Assembly: GCA_030598165.1 (NCBI GenBank)
Contig: JAUVQL010000096.1
Location: forward strand, 1-5,233
Direction of reading: 5' to 3'
DNA from: Acidobacteriota bacterium
GTDB taxonomy: Bacteria > Acidobacteriota > Vicinamibacteria > Marinacidobacterales > SMYC01
DNA length: 5,233 bases
Under the pieces are notes generated by a model that did not search any database, was not told where the DNA came from, and saw only the letters and a program-made list of their open reading frames with translations. Positions 1-5,233 of the stretch are shown piece by piece. Numbering within the stretch: the first letter of the stretch is position 1; every line of letters begins with the position of its first letter. A program made the translations under genes and the position numbers.

Positions 1-1
1 C

Positions 2-835
2 GATGAGGAATGGCAAATGACGCACGGTTTGACACCTCTTTCCATTGACATCGTTGGTCGAGAGAGCTCCGAGTTTCTGAAGAAGGTAGCCTCTTTCAAT
101 CCCGCCTATCGAGAAATCTTGTTGACCGACGAGTACGGTGCGTTAGTCGCGGCAACGAATCTGACTACAGATTACTATCAGGCCGATGAGCCGTGGTGGC
201 AAAAAGCATACGGAGACGGTTGGGCTGGAACGATCTATGTGAGCAATGTGAGATATGACCGCAGTGCCAAGGTTCACGGAATTGATGTCGCGGTACCCGT
301 GCGTATCGGAACAAACGACGAACAGAGCGTGGTTGGTGTTTTGAAAGCACTCATTGATGTTCGCGACCTGTTTGCGGTAATGGCTTCTGTGAGGTTCGGT
401 GAGAGTGGCCGGGCTCTGTTAGTGAATCGTCCCGATCGAACCATAATCAACCGCGATGAACCTGACGATGTGATGAAAGACGTGCACCCTGGATTCGTTC
501 ACCTGCAGGAGGCGCTGGCCGAAGGACGCAGGCATTTTGTTTGTCAGCACGAGGATGGCAGCACTTGGTTGGCTGGTTTTGCACAACTGCCAGAGCCCAA
601 ACCCTCTCCCGAAATCGCCTGGTACGTCGTCGTGGAACAGAGAATTGAAGAGGCACAGGCGCCTATTCAGGCCGCAATGACGTACCTCTTGTGGTTCTTT
701 GGAGCCATGGTATTGCTCGTTTTGGCATTCAGTCTGTATATGCACTTCAAGCTCGTGAAGCCTATTCGTGAGGTGGGTTTGAGGGAGGAGATGGACCGCC
801 TTTCCGATGCCGTTTCCGGGACGGATGCTGGTTGA
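2..835 (+). CDS. Cache-domain extracytoplasmic sensor protein, 5' partial, ending shortly after its membrane helix
   Basis: The reading frame is open to the left edge (five sense codons before the ATG at 17), so the true start and a probable first membrane helix lie outside the window. Numbering from the ATG at 17, residues 20-215 read as a periplasmic dCache-type sensor domain. It has the DYYQADEPWWQKA segment at 52-64, a YDRSAKVHGIDVAVPV strand pair at 80-95, and a GVLKALIDV strand at 107-115 typical of the family. Residues 222-242 form a hydrophobic membrane helix. KLVKPIREV then resembles the start of a HAMP linker, but the protein stops about 20 residues later, with no methyl-accepting, kinase or cyclase output. 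Family knowledge says Cache domains bind small extracellular ligands; the ligand cannot be read here. The Arg usually seen just before the WY pair in amino-acid-binding Cache domains is not present. The next gene lies 70 bp downstream on the same strand. Confidence is high for a Cache sensor and low for its role. Confidence 0.85.
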   Translation, partial: DEEWQMTHGLTPLSIDIVGRESSEFLKKVASFNPAYREILLTDEYGALVAATNLTTDYYQADEPWWQKAYGDGWAGTIYVSNVRYDRSAKVHGIDVAVPVRIGTNDEQSVVGVLKALIDVRDLFAVMASVRFGESGRALLVNRPDRTIINRDEPDDVMKDVHPGFVHLQEALAEGRRHFVCQHEDGSTWLAGFAQLPEPKPSPEIAWYVVVEQRIEEAQAPIQAAMTYLLWFFGAMVLLVLAFSLYMHFKLVKPIREVGLREEMDRLSDAVSGTDAG

Positions 836-905
836 ACACAAAGGGGGCCGGCTGTAAACTCCAACGATCTCGACCGCTTCGGCCACAACGATGAGGATGG
901 AAGCC

Positions 906-1397
906 ATGAGGTGTTTAATTACGCTCTTTATGATCCTTTCTCTTGGAGGGTGGTCCGCCGTGTCCGCTCAGTCTCTTGCAGAGCTAGCCCAGAAGGAAAA
1001 GGACAGACGACAAAAGGTCAACGCGACCAACGTCAGGTCCTTCGATGACACGAATCTCCGGAGCCGAGGAATCCTTCCAGTAAGTGGAAGCTCATCTAGT
1101 GGTCCTTCGGAAGACCAGGAGAGCGGTAGGGCAATTGAGACCGCTGATGAGGGTGAGCAAGAGCCCGAAGAGGACCCCACCAGGACTGAAGCCTATTGGC
1201 GTAATCGGCTGGCGCCGATCGATCAACGTATCGCTGACACACGTGCTCGACTCGAAGCGCCTGGCTTCACATCGGATCCCGACAACTTTCTCCGGCGGCA
1301 ACGACTGGAACGCGATCTGAAAAGGGCACTTGCCGATCGACAAACGGTCTTGGAAGAGGCTCGGCGAAAACGGGTGCCCCCAGGTTGGCTGCGCTAG
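906..1397 (+). CDS. small secreted or periplasmic hypothetical protein with C-terminal PPGWLR motif
   Basis: The frame allows ATG starts at 891, 897 and 906. I prefer 906: a GAGG at 893-896 sits 9 bp upstream, and the protein then opens directly with a signal peptide (MRCLITLF, hydrophobic core, cleavage expected near VSA-QS). The mature part starts SLAELAQKEKDRRQK, continues through a low-complexity acidic Ser/Gly/Glu linker, and ends with a charged, probably helical or coiled-coil segment (EAYWRNRLAPIDQRIADTRA onwards) closing in PPGWLR. No catalytic motif or lipobox is visible. I recall similar small secreted proteins, with the same opening and ending, in Acidobacteriota; their function is unknown to me. 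It lies 70 bp after the Cache gene on the same strand with no obvious terminator between, so co-transcription is possible. Its TAG stop overlaps the stop of the converging 118-residue gene. Coding status is well supported; function is not. Confidence 0.8.
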   Translation: MRCLITLFMILSLGGWSAVSAQSLAELAQKEKDRRQKVNATNVRSFDDTNLRSRGILPVSGSSSSGPSEDQESGRAIETADEGEQEPEEDPTRTEAYWRNRLAPIDQRIADTRARLEAPGFTSDPDNFLRRQRLERDLKRALADRQTVLEEARRKRVPPGWLR

Positions 1398-1750
1398 CGG
1401 TCGTCCTCGCCCCAGGCCTCTACGTCGTCTCCGAGATGGAGGCTTTCCAATTGGAAAGCCACGAGTCCGTATGTCGCTAGATTGCCATTGTATTTGCCGT
1501 AGAAATAACTCAGCTGTACCACAGCTCGGCCGGTTTCATCGGCTCGAACGATGAAGCCTCCAATGCCAGCCGGATAGGAGACGAGGCCTTCCGGCCCCCA
1601 GCCCGGCGTTTCCGGCTTCTTCACCTGGGCGTATTTCCCCACCCACTCGTATTCCGATACCTTTTCATTGGTGTTTCTAGGAGTTACCATCCTGGCTCGG
1701 TCTTTCCACAGTCGCCCGTCACGGTCTATGAGCAGCCTCATAATAGTCAT
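1394..1750 (-). CDS. hypothetical protein, 118 residues, family not recognised
   Basis: A 118-residue frame runs leftward and ends in TAG sharing the palindromic CTAG with the stop of the secreted-protein gene. An in-frame TGA (1751-1753) directly precedes the ATG, so it cannot extend further; an alternative start is the fourth codon, also ATG. No convincing Shine-Dalgarno precedes either. Support for coding comes from the smooth codon choice, the absence of better frames, and a globular-looking composition: aromatic and glycine-rich strands (GGFIVRADETGRAVVQLSYFYGKY, then a TYGLVAFQLESLHLG segment) and an acidic tail (GDDVEAWGEDDR). No signal peptide, membrane helix or known motif is seen, so it is probably a small soluble cytoplasmic beta-rich protein. 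I assign no function. The stop-to-stop packing against its neighbour is what real convergent genes often look like, but an accidental frame cannot be excluded. Confidence 0.55.
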   Translation of the reverse strand: MTIMRLLIDRDGRLWKDRARMVTPRNTNEKVSEYEWVGKYAQVKKPETPGWGPEGLVSYPAGIGGFIVRADETGRAVVQLSYFYGKYNGNLATYGLVAFQLESLHLGDDVEAWGEDDR

Positions 1751-1840
1751 TCATCTACGTTAGTACCAGCATTTTCAAATCGCCGTTGCTATCGACTGAT
1801 GATTAGCCGGTAGATGGGAGCAGCGGTATCCTGCCCTTTT

Positions 1841-1849
1841 TGCTACACT
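1841..1849 (+). promoter_or_regulatory. candidate extended -10 promoter (TGCTACACT)
   Basis: TG-N-TACACT matches the extended -10 form TGnTATAAT at the TG and at four of six -10 bases, just after a T-rich run. No good -35 hexamer lies 17 bp upstream, which extended -10 promoters can tolerate. It would start a transcript near 1856 and give the DUF4388-J-TPR gene a leader of about 165 bases. This is pattern reading only. Confidence 0.3.
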
Positions 1850-1871
1850 AACATTTTGAGAGCTTCGAGTG

Positions 1872-1895
1872 ACAGGTCCTTTCGGGACCCCCTGT
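1872..1895 (+). other. hairpin in the 5' leader of the DUF4388-J-TPR gene
   Basis: GGTCC (1875-1879) pairs perfectly with GGACC (1885-1889) around a TTTCG loop. An alternative pairing joins ACAGG-TCC to GGA-CCTGT with a CCC bulge. No U-run follows, so it is not a classical intrinsic terminator. I compared it mentally with cyclic-di-GMP (GEMM), mini-ykkC, glycine and SAM-type riboswitch cores and found no match. The rest of the 270 bp gap (1751-2020) holds nothing else I can name. Confidence 0.35.
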
Positions 1896-2006
1896 TGGAC
1901 CGGAAGAAGGGTTCCCTACCCCGATTGTGGCGGCAGTTACTACCCAGCCCGGAGCGACACTAGGGTTTTACGGTGGTCGAGTGATGTTGAACACGATGAT
2001 TTGGCC

Positions 2007-2011
2007 GGAGG
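2007..2011 (+). promoter_or_regulatory. Shine-Dalgarno GGAGG deciding a GTG start
   Basis: GGAGG lies 9 bp before the GTG at 2021. The nearby GTG at 1981 and ATGs at 1984 and 1996 are in other frames, so this site fixes the GTG as the start of the 493-residue protein. Confidence 0.75.
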
Positions 2012-2020
2012 CATCCAACC

Positions 2021-3502
2021 GTGAACCAGAAGGTAGCTGAGTCCTTCAGGCAGCTTTATCTCTCCAAACGGACGGGTGTTCTGATGTGCGAGGGAGAAAC
2101 TGCTCGAAGGGGTGTGTTCTTTCGATCCGGTTTCGTGGTTGGTGCCCGTTCTAGCCGTCCGGAGGACCGCCTCGGCGAGTTCTTGATACGAATCGGCCTC
2201 ATCTCCAAACAGCAGTTCGCTGATGCTTCCCACTTTATCAAAAGCGGTTGGAAGATGGGAGAGATCCTAGCTGAGCTCAAGGTCATTGAGAAAGGGGAGA
2301 TTGAGAAATACGTTAGGATGCAGATCCTGGAGATCGCCTGTTCGGTACTCATCGACCCACCCCGAAAACTCACCTTTTCGGACTTGTCTGCTGTCGACAG
2401 TGTCATTTCGACACCGCTTTCGGTTGCCGATGTCATTATGGAAGCGTCTCGGAACACTCCTCGAATTGATGCCGTACAAGAACAAGTTCTGGGAGACGAG
2501 CGCCGTATCGGCTTCTCCTCCGAACCCCTGCTTCGATTCCAAGACGTCAGTTTGGCGCCCGAGGAAGCCTTTATCCTCTCTCGGATCGACGGTACCCAGT
2601 CGGCGCAACAAATCTGTACCATGAGTCCTCTCTCCGAGGAACAAACGGCGCGAACTCTGTTCGGCTTGCAACAAGCCGGCATCATAGATCCTGAGGGTGA
2701 GGTTGGTCGTAGGGAGGAAAAGCCAAGGACTGAGAAGCCTGTGGGATCTTCCATTCGAGAGACGACGACTGAAGACGGGGACCGACAAGAAATAGAGCGA
2801 ACTTTCGAAGAGTTTCAAAACAAGAACCACTGGGAAGTCTTGGGAATCGAACGTAGTGCCTCTACAGACTTGGTCAAAGATGCATTCCAGGAGAAAGCCA
2901 AATATTATCATCCTGACCGGTTCCGGCGAGTGAGCGATCCTGATCTCCAGGAGAAAATTAGCTTCATCTTCTGTCGTGTCAAAGAAGCATACGATACGTT
3001 ATCGACTCAGGCGAAGGCAGAAGACTACAAGAAACTGGAGGAGAAAGAATCACAGTACGAAGAGAAACAGAAGACCTGGACATCGCCTTCGGAAGCGGCC
3101 AAAGACAAGGACAAGAGGAAAGAGAAGGAAAAACAACTCTCTCGCTCACGGCATCCTACCGAGGCGCAGGCGTTTTATAATCGTGCAAAGCGGGCCTACG
3201 ACCTAGAGGACTATTGGACCGCGATCCAGTTCTGCCAGCAAGCCATCGAGATCGTTAGCGACAAGGCCGAGTATTACTACCTTCTCGGGATGGCACAATC
3301 GCGGAATCCGAAGTGGCGGCTCGACGCTGAGCGGAATCTCAAGATCGCTACCAATCTTGATCCTTGGAAAAGTCACTATTTGGTGGCCTTGGGGAAGCTT
3401 TATGAAAACGCCGGCATGGCGATGCGGGCTCAGAGAATGTTTGATCAGGCCAAAGCCGTCGACCCGAGCTTGTCTACGTCAGGAGAAGATGAAGACGGCT
3501 GA
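2021..3502 (+). CDS. DUF4388 (PATAN-like) - J domain - TPR protein
   Basis: A 493-residue cytoplasmic protein with three modules. Residues 1-225 are DUF4388-like: RTGVL (17-21), the GVFFRSG strand (31-37) and EDRLGEFLIRIGLIS (48-62) are typical, followed by a second helical part with LAPEEAFILSRIDG at 178-191 and LFGLQQAGII at 213-222. A polar linker leads to a J domain at about 269-340 that opens NHWEVLGIE and keeps the HPD triad at 297-299 (YYHPDRF). A Lys/Glu-rich linker (about 340-378) precedes two to three TPR-like helical pairs (about 379-480: YNRAKRAYDLEDYWTAI, then YYYLLGMAQ, then YLVALGKLYENAG). The tail is acidic. J domains stimulate the ATPase of DnaK through HPD; TPRs bind protein partners; DUF4388 occurs in signalling proteins of uncertain role. 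I infer a specialised class C J-protein that brings DnaK to a client chosen by the other modules. It lacks the G/F and zinc regions of true DnaJ. Domain calls are confident; the biological role is not. Confidence 0.9.
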   Translation: MNQKVAESFRQLYLSKRTGVLMCEGETARRGVFFRSGFVVGARSSRPEDRLGEFLIRIGLISKQQFADASHFIKSGWKMGEILAELKVIEKGEIEKYVRMQILEIACSVLIDPPRKLTFSDLSAVDSVISTPLSVADVIMEASRNTPRIDAVQEQVLGDERRIGFSSEPLLRFQDVSLAPEEAFILSRIDGTQSAQQICTMSPLSEEQTARTLFGLQQAGIIDPEGEVGRREEKPRTEKPVGSSIRETTTEDGDRQEIERTFEEFQNKNHWEVLGIERSASTDLVKDAFQEKAKYYHPDRFRRVSDPDLQEKISFIFCRVKEAYDTLSTQAKAEDYKKLEEKESQYEEKQKTWTSPSEAAKDKDKRKEKEKQLSRSRHPTEAQAFYNRAKRAYDLEDYWTAIQFCQQAIEIVSDKAEYYYLLGMAQSRNPKWRLDAERNLKIATNLDPWKSHYLVALGKLYENAGMAMRAQRMFDQAKAVDPSLSTSGEDEDG

Positions 3503-3528
3503 TTTGATTTTGAGTCACCGGAGAGTTA

Positions 3529-4959
3529 CTAGCGGTTGTTGGAAGGCTGGGTTTCGTACTGCTTGAGCTTTCTCCAGAGCGTGGCTGTTGTGATACCTAA
3601 ACGCTCAGCAGTTTTCTTTCGGCTTCCTTTACATTCGGCGAGAACTTCCAAGATGTATTCCCTCTCTAGATCGCTCAAGGTAAGAGCTTTCTTTCTCGCA
3701 ACATCGAGTACTTTGTCTTCGCTTTGCTGAGCTTCGCCTACCGGCAAGTCATCCATTCCGATAATCCCGTCCCTGTCGAGAGCTACTGCCCGTTCCACTG
3801 CACACTCTAGCTCCTGAACGTTGCCACGCCACGGCTGGCTGACAAAGGAGTTCATTACTCTCGGAGAGATCGAAGGAGGTGACGTCATGTCCATCCGTTG
3901 TGCGGCGAGCTCAACGAACCATTGAGCCAGCAAAGGTATATCTTCGGGTCGCTCTCTCAATGGAGGAATATGGAGGGCAATGACACTGAGTCTATAGTAG
4001 AGATCCTCCCGGAAGTGCTCTTCCATGACACACTTTTCTAGATTTCCTCTGGTCGCGGCAATGACCCGCACATCTAGCGCTTTGCCTTGTCCGGTCCCGA
4101 GCTTCGTTACTTCGCCATTGTGGAGTAGCTGCAGCACCGCGGCTTGAGCTGGGGAGGCTAGTTCCCCAACGTCATCCAGATACACAGTGCCTCCGTTCGC
4201 TTCTTCGATAAGACTCATTTGTTCATGTGGGTGCTGAGCTGAGTCTCCTCTAGCGTAGCCGAAGAGCTCACCTTCCTGAAGATCCTGCGGGATGGCTCCG
4301 CAGCTCACGATGACGAACGGTTCGTTCCTCCGAGGTGACAAGCTGTGAAGAGAGCGGGCAAAAAGCTCCTTGCCCGTGCCGTTTTCGCCATCAATCAGGA
4401 TGGGTGAATCGAGGCGGGCTACTTGTTGAACGGCTTTAATGAGCTCACCTATGGAGTGCGACTTCCAAACTATTCTATCGAGGGGGCTTGAATTTCGCCG
4501 GCTTTCCTCTAGGCGGAGAATCGTTTGAGTCAGGCGCTTTCTCTCCAGAGTCCGTTGGACCGCCAAAAGAGGCTCCTCGCGCTCAAACGGTTTCACCAGA
4601 TAATCGTACGCTCCATTATCGATAGCCTTGAAAGCGCGCGTCATCATGTCGCGTGTCGTGGTTACAATGACCTCTGTTTCGGGAGATACCGATTTGATGC
4701 GTTTCAAGAATTCGACACTGTCCAGGTGGTCGGGCTGGGCACTCGCTATTACTATATCGAACGGTTCGCGAGCTATTTCATTTAGGGTCTGTTCGCCATC
4801 AACGCTGATGCGTAGATCGTAACCGTTGCCCTGAAGGGAATTGACGATGACCTCTCGAACGCTTGCCTCGCTCTCCATGATGAGTATCAAGGCCGGTGCC
4901 GACAAGTTGCCGGACGCGCTCTTCTTTTTGCCGTGTTGAGAAAAGGTTTTTCTCTTCAT
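3529..4959 (-). CDS. NtrC-type regulator (REC-AAA+-Fis HTH) with degenerate phospho-acceptor and GAFTGA motif
   Basis: With the ATG at 4957-4959 the protein has 476 residues, normal for the NtrC family. A Lys-rich tail (2-18) precedes a receiver domain (about 22-140). There the acidic pair is E29-S30 and the phospho-acceptor position is Ser (S73, in FDIVIASAQP), while the switch Thr (T101) and Lys (K123, DYLVKPF) remain. The AAA+ domain (about 165-395) has Walker A GENGTGKE at 191-198, Walker B VYLDDVGEL with D262-D263 in place of Asp-Glu, GDSAQH at 238-243 where sigma54 activators have GAFTGA, R304 at the Sensor I Asn, an intact FREDLYYRL finger region, and Q382 at the Sensor II Arg (GNVQEL). 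A Fis-type HTH closes the protein (about 447-468, KKTAERLGITTATLWRKLKQY). DNA binding looks intact; phosphorylation and sigma54 activation look lost or altered. It may be a repressor, a sigma70-type regulator or a partner subunit. It converges on the DUF4388-J gene with a 26 bp gap and no visible terminator. Confidence 0.9.
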   Translation of the reverse strand: MKRKTFSQHGKKKSASGNLSAPALILIMESEASVREVIVNSLQGNGYDLRISVDGEQTLNEIAREPFDIVIASAQPDHLDSVEFLKRIKSVSPETEVIVTTTRDMMTRAFKAIDNGAYDYLVKPFEREEPLLAVQRTLERKRLTQTILRLEESRRNSSPLDRIVWKSHSIGELIKAVQQVARLDSPILIDGENGTGKELFARSLHSLSPRRNEPFVIVSCGAIPQDLQEGELFGYARGDSAQHPHEQMSLIEEANGGTVYLDDVGELASPAQAAVLQLLHNGEVTKLGTGQGKALDVRVIAATRGNLEKCVMEEHFREDLYYRLSVIALHIPPLRERPEDIPLLAQWFVELAAQRMDMTSPPSISPRVMNSFVSQPWRGNVQELECAVERAVALDRDGIIGMDDLPVGEAQQSEDKVLDVARKKALTLSDLEREYILEVLAECKGSRKKTAERLGITTATLWRKLKQYETQPSNNR

Positions 4960-4972
4960 TGTAGGCGTAGAT

Positions 4973-4978
4973 CTCCTT
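4973..4978 (-). promoter_or_regulatory. Shine-Dalgarno AAGGAG for the degenerate NtrC-type regulator
   Basis: On the minus strand AAGGAG precedes the ATG at 4959 by 13 bp, slightly long but a strong match. It supports this ATG over the in-frame GTG at 5034, which would add 25 residues (WKSSSYQIWPFFFARF...) and has no clear ribosome site. Confidence 0.55.
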
Positions 4979-5025
4979 GTAGCGAAGCGTGCAAAGAAAA
5001 ACGGCCAAATTTGATAGCTGGAGCT

Positions 5026-5048
5026 TTTCCACACCTACTCGGTGGAAA
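5026..5048. repeat. 7-bp perfect inverted repeat TTTCCAC-N9-GTGGAAA
   Basis: Perfect half-sites at 5026-5032 and 5042-5048 with a 9 bp spacer give a 16 bp centre-to-centre distance. The dyad lies 67-89 bp upstream of the regulator's ATG. It could be an operator, possibly for autoregulation by the Fis-type HTH protein, or a small leader hairpin. Binding is not shown by sequence. Confidence 0.4.
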
Positions 5049-5129
5049 CGAAAAACCCTTTAAATTGAAGGTAACATGATGTCGGTGAGCGTGCAAAAAG
5101 GCGAGGGCATCAGAATAAGAACTCCAGAA

Positions 5130-5143
5130 CTCGAAAATTCGAG
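5130..5143. repeat. perfect palindrome CTCGAA-AA-TTCGAG
   Basis: Two 6 bp arms with a 2 bp centre lie about 170 bp upstream of the regulator's start. A smaller palindrome, CGAAG-T-CTTCG, follows at 5154-5164, and CTTC-GAAAA-GAAG overlaps it at 5160-5172. The TTCGAA-like core recurs, so this could be a binding site cluster; short palindromes also arise by chance. Confidence 0.35.
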
Positions 5144-5173
5144 AATCGTGTTGCGAAGTCTTCGAAAAGAAGC

Positions 5174-5215
5174 CGCGAATGAACGCAAATAAAGACGCCC
5201 ATTAACGCAAATAAA
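5174..5215. repeat. four-unit degenerate decamer array, consensus CGCRAATRAA
   Basis: Units are CGCGAATGAA (5174-5183), CGCAAATAAA (5184-5193), CGCCCATTAA (5196-5205) and CGCAAATAAA (5206-5215), starting 10, 12 and 10 bp apart. A 12-mer AACGCAAATAAA is thereby repeated exactly with a 22 bp period (5182-5193 and 5204-5215). From memory, similar CGCGAATGAACGCGAAT-like strings are scattered between genes in several environmental bacteria; I know no established function. No coding frame explains it. It is near the right edge and may continue beyond it. Confidence 0.6.
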
Positions 5216-5233
5216 AACAGTTACTTTTTTGGA

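Noticed and set aside
846..884. GGCCG/CGGCC stem between the Cache and secreted-protein genes
   Set aside because: Only 5 bp with a 29-base loop and no T-run, so it is not convincing as a terminator.
419..907. 162-residue frame on the minus strand
   Set aside because: It lies opposite the Cache gene, whose protein has clear family features; its own translation is Cys/His/Pro-rich with no recognisable domain.
1330..1554. 74-residue plus-strand frame spanning the convergent junction
   Set aside because: Arg/Cys/Pro-rich, overlaps both flanking genes, and has no ribosome site or motif.
2056..2911. Two long minus-strand frames (232 and 214 residues)
   Set aside because: Both are antisense to the well-supported DUF4388-J-TPR gene and overlap each other; their Ser/Arg-rich translations look like shadow frames.
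3503..3528. Bidirectional terminator between the convergent genes
   Set aside because: No stem longer than about 3 bp and no suitable T-run could be found.
4960..5034. N-terminal extension of the regulator from a GTG at 5034
   Set aside because: It adds an atypical aromatic and basic stretch before a receiver of normal extent; the ATG at 4959 has an AAGGAG site.
5174..5215. CRISPR array
   Set aside because: The units are 10 bp with almost no spacers, unlike the 23-47 bp repeats and 30 bp or longer spacers of CRISPR.

Overview
The window looks like chromosomal DNA of a free-living, probably Gram-negative-type bacterium of middling GC (about 50% by eye). The best lineage hint is the secreted 163-residue protein at 906-1397. 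Its post-signal motif SLAELAQKEKDRRQK and C-terminal PPGWLR resemble small hypothetical proteins I associate with Acidobacteriota. The DUF4388-J domain-TPR protein also fits that phylum or the old delta-proteobacteria. This placement rests on recall, not on a search.

Layout: (1) 2-835 (+) is the C-terminal part of a Cache-type extracytoplasmic sensor that enters from the left edge; it has one membrane helix and then stops within a short HAMP-like stub. (2) 906-1397 (+) is a small secreted protein that may share a transcript with the sensor. (3) 1394-1750 (-) is an unrecognised 118-residue protein converging on gene 2, with the two stop codons overlapping on CTAG. (4) 1751-2020 is a gene-free leader with a candidate extended -10 and a hairpin. 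(5) 2021-3502 (+) is a 493-residue DUF4388 + J domain + TPR protein. (6) 3529-4959 (-) is a 476-residue regulator with NtrC-type architecture (receiver, AAA+, Fis HTH), convergent with gene 5 across 26 bp. (7) 4960-5233 is the upstream region of that regulator, with dyads and a short CGCAAATAAA-type repeat array.

The most notable content is gene 6. Its overall fold, Walker A, receiver Thr/Lys switch residues, arginine-finger region and DNA-binding helix-turn-helix are all readable. However, the receiver phospho-acceptor Asp is Ser, its acidic pocket is degraded, the sigma54-contacting GAFTGA loop reads GDSAQH, and the Walker B Glu, Sensor I Asn and Sensor II Arg positions are all substituted. 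The frame is intact and nothing else looks like decay, so I infer a repurposed regulator that probably neither receives phosphate nor activates sigma54 in the normal way. Genes 5 and 6 are adjacent but convergent, so a functional link between them is only a possibility. I saw no tRNA, rRNA, CRISPR, insertion sequence or phage gene.
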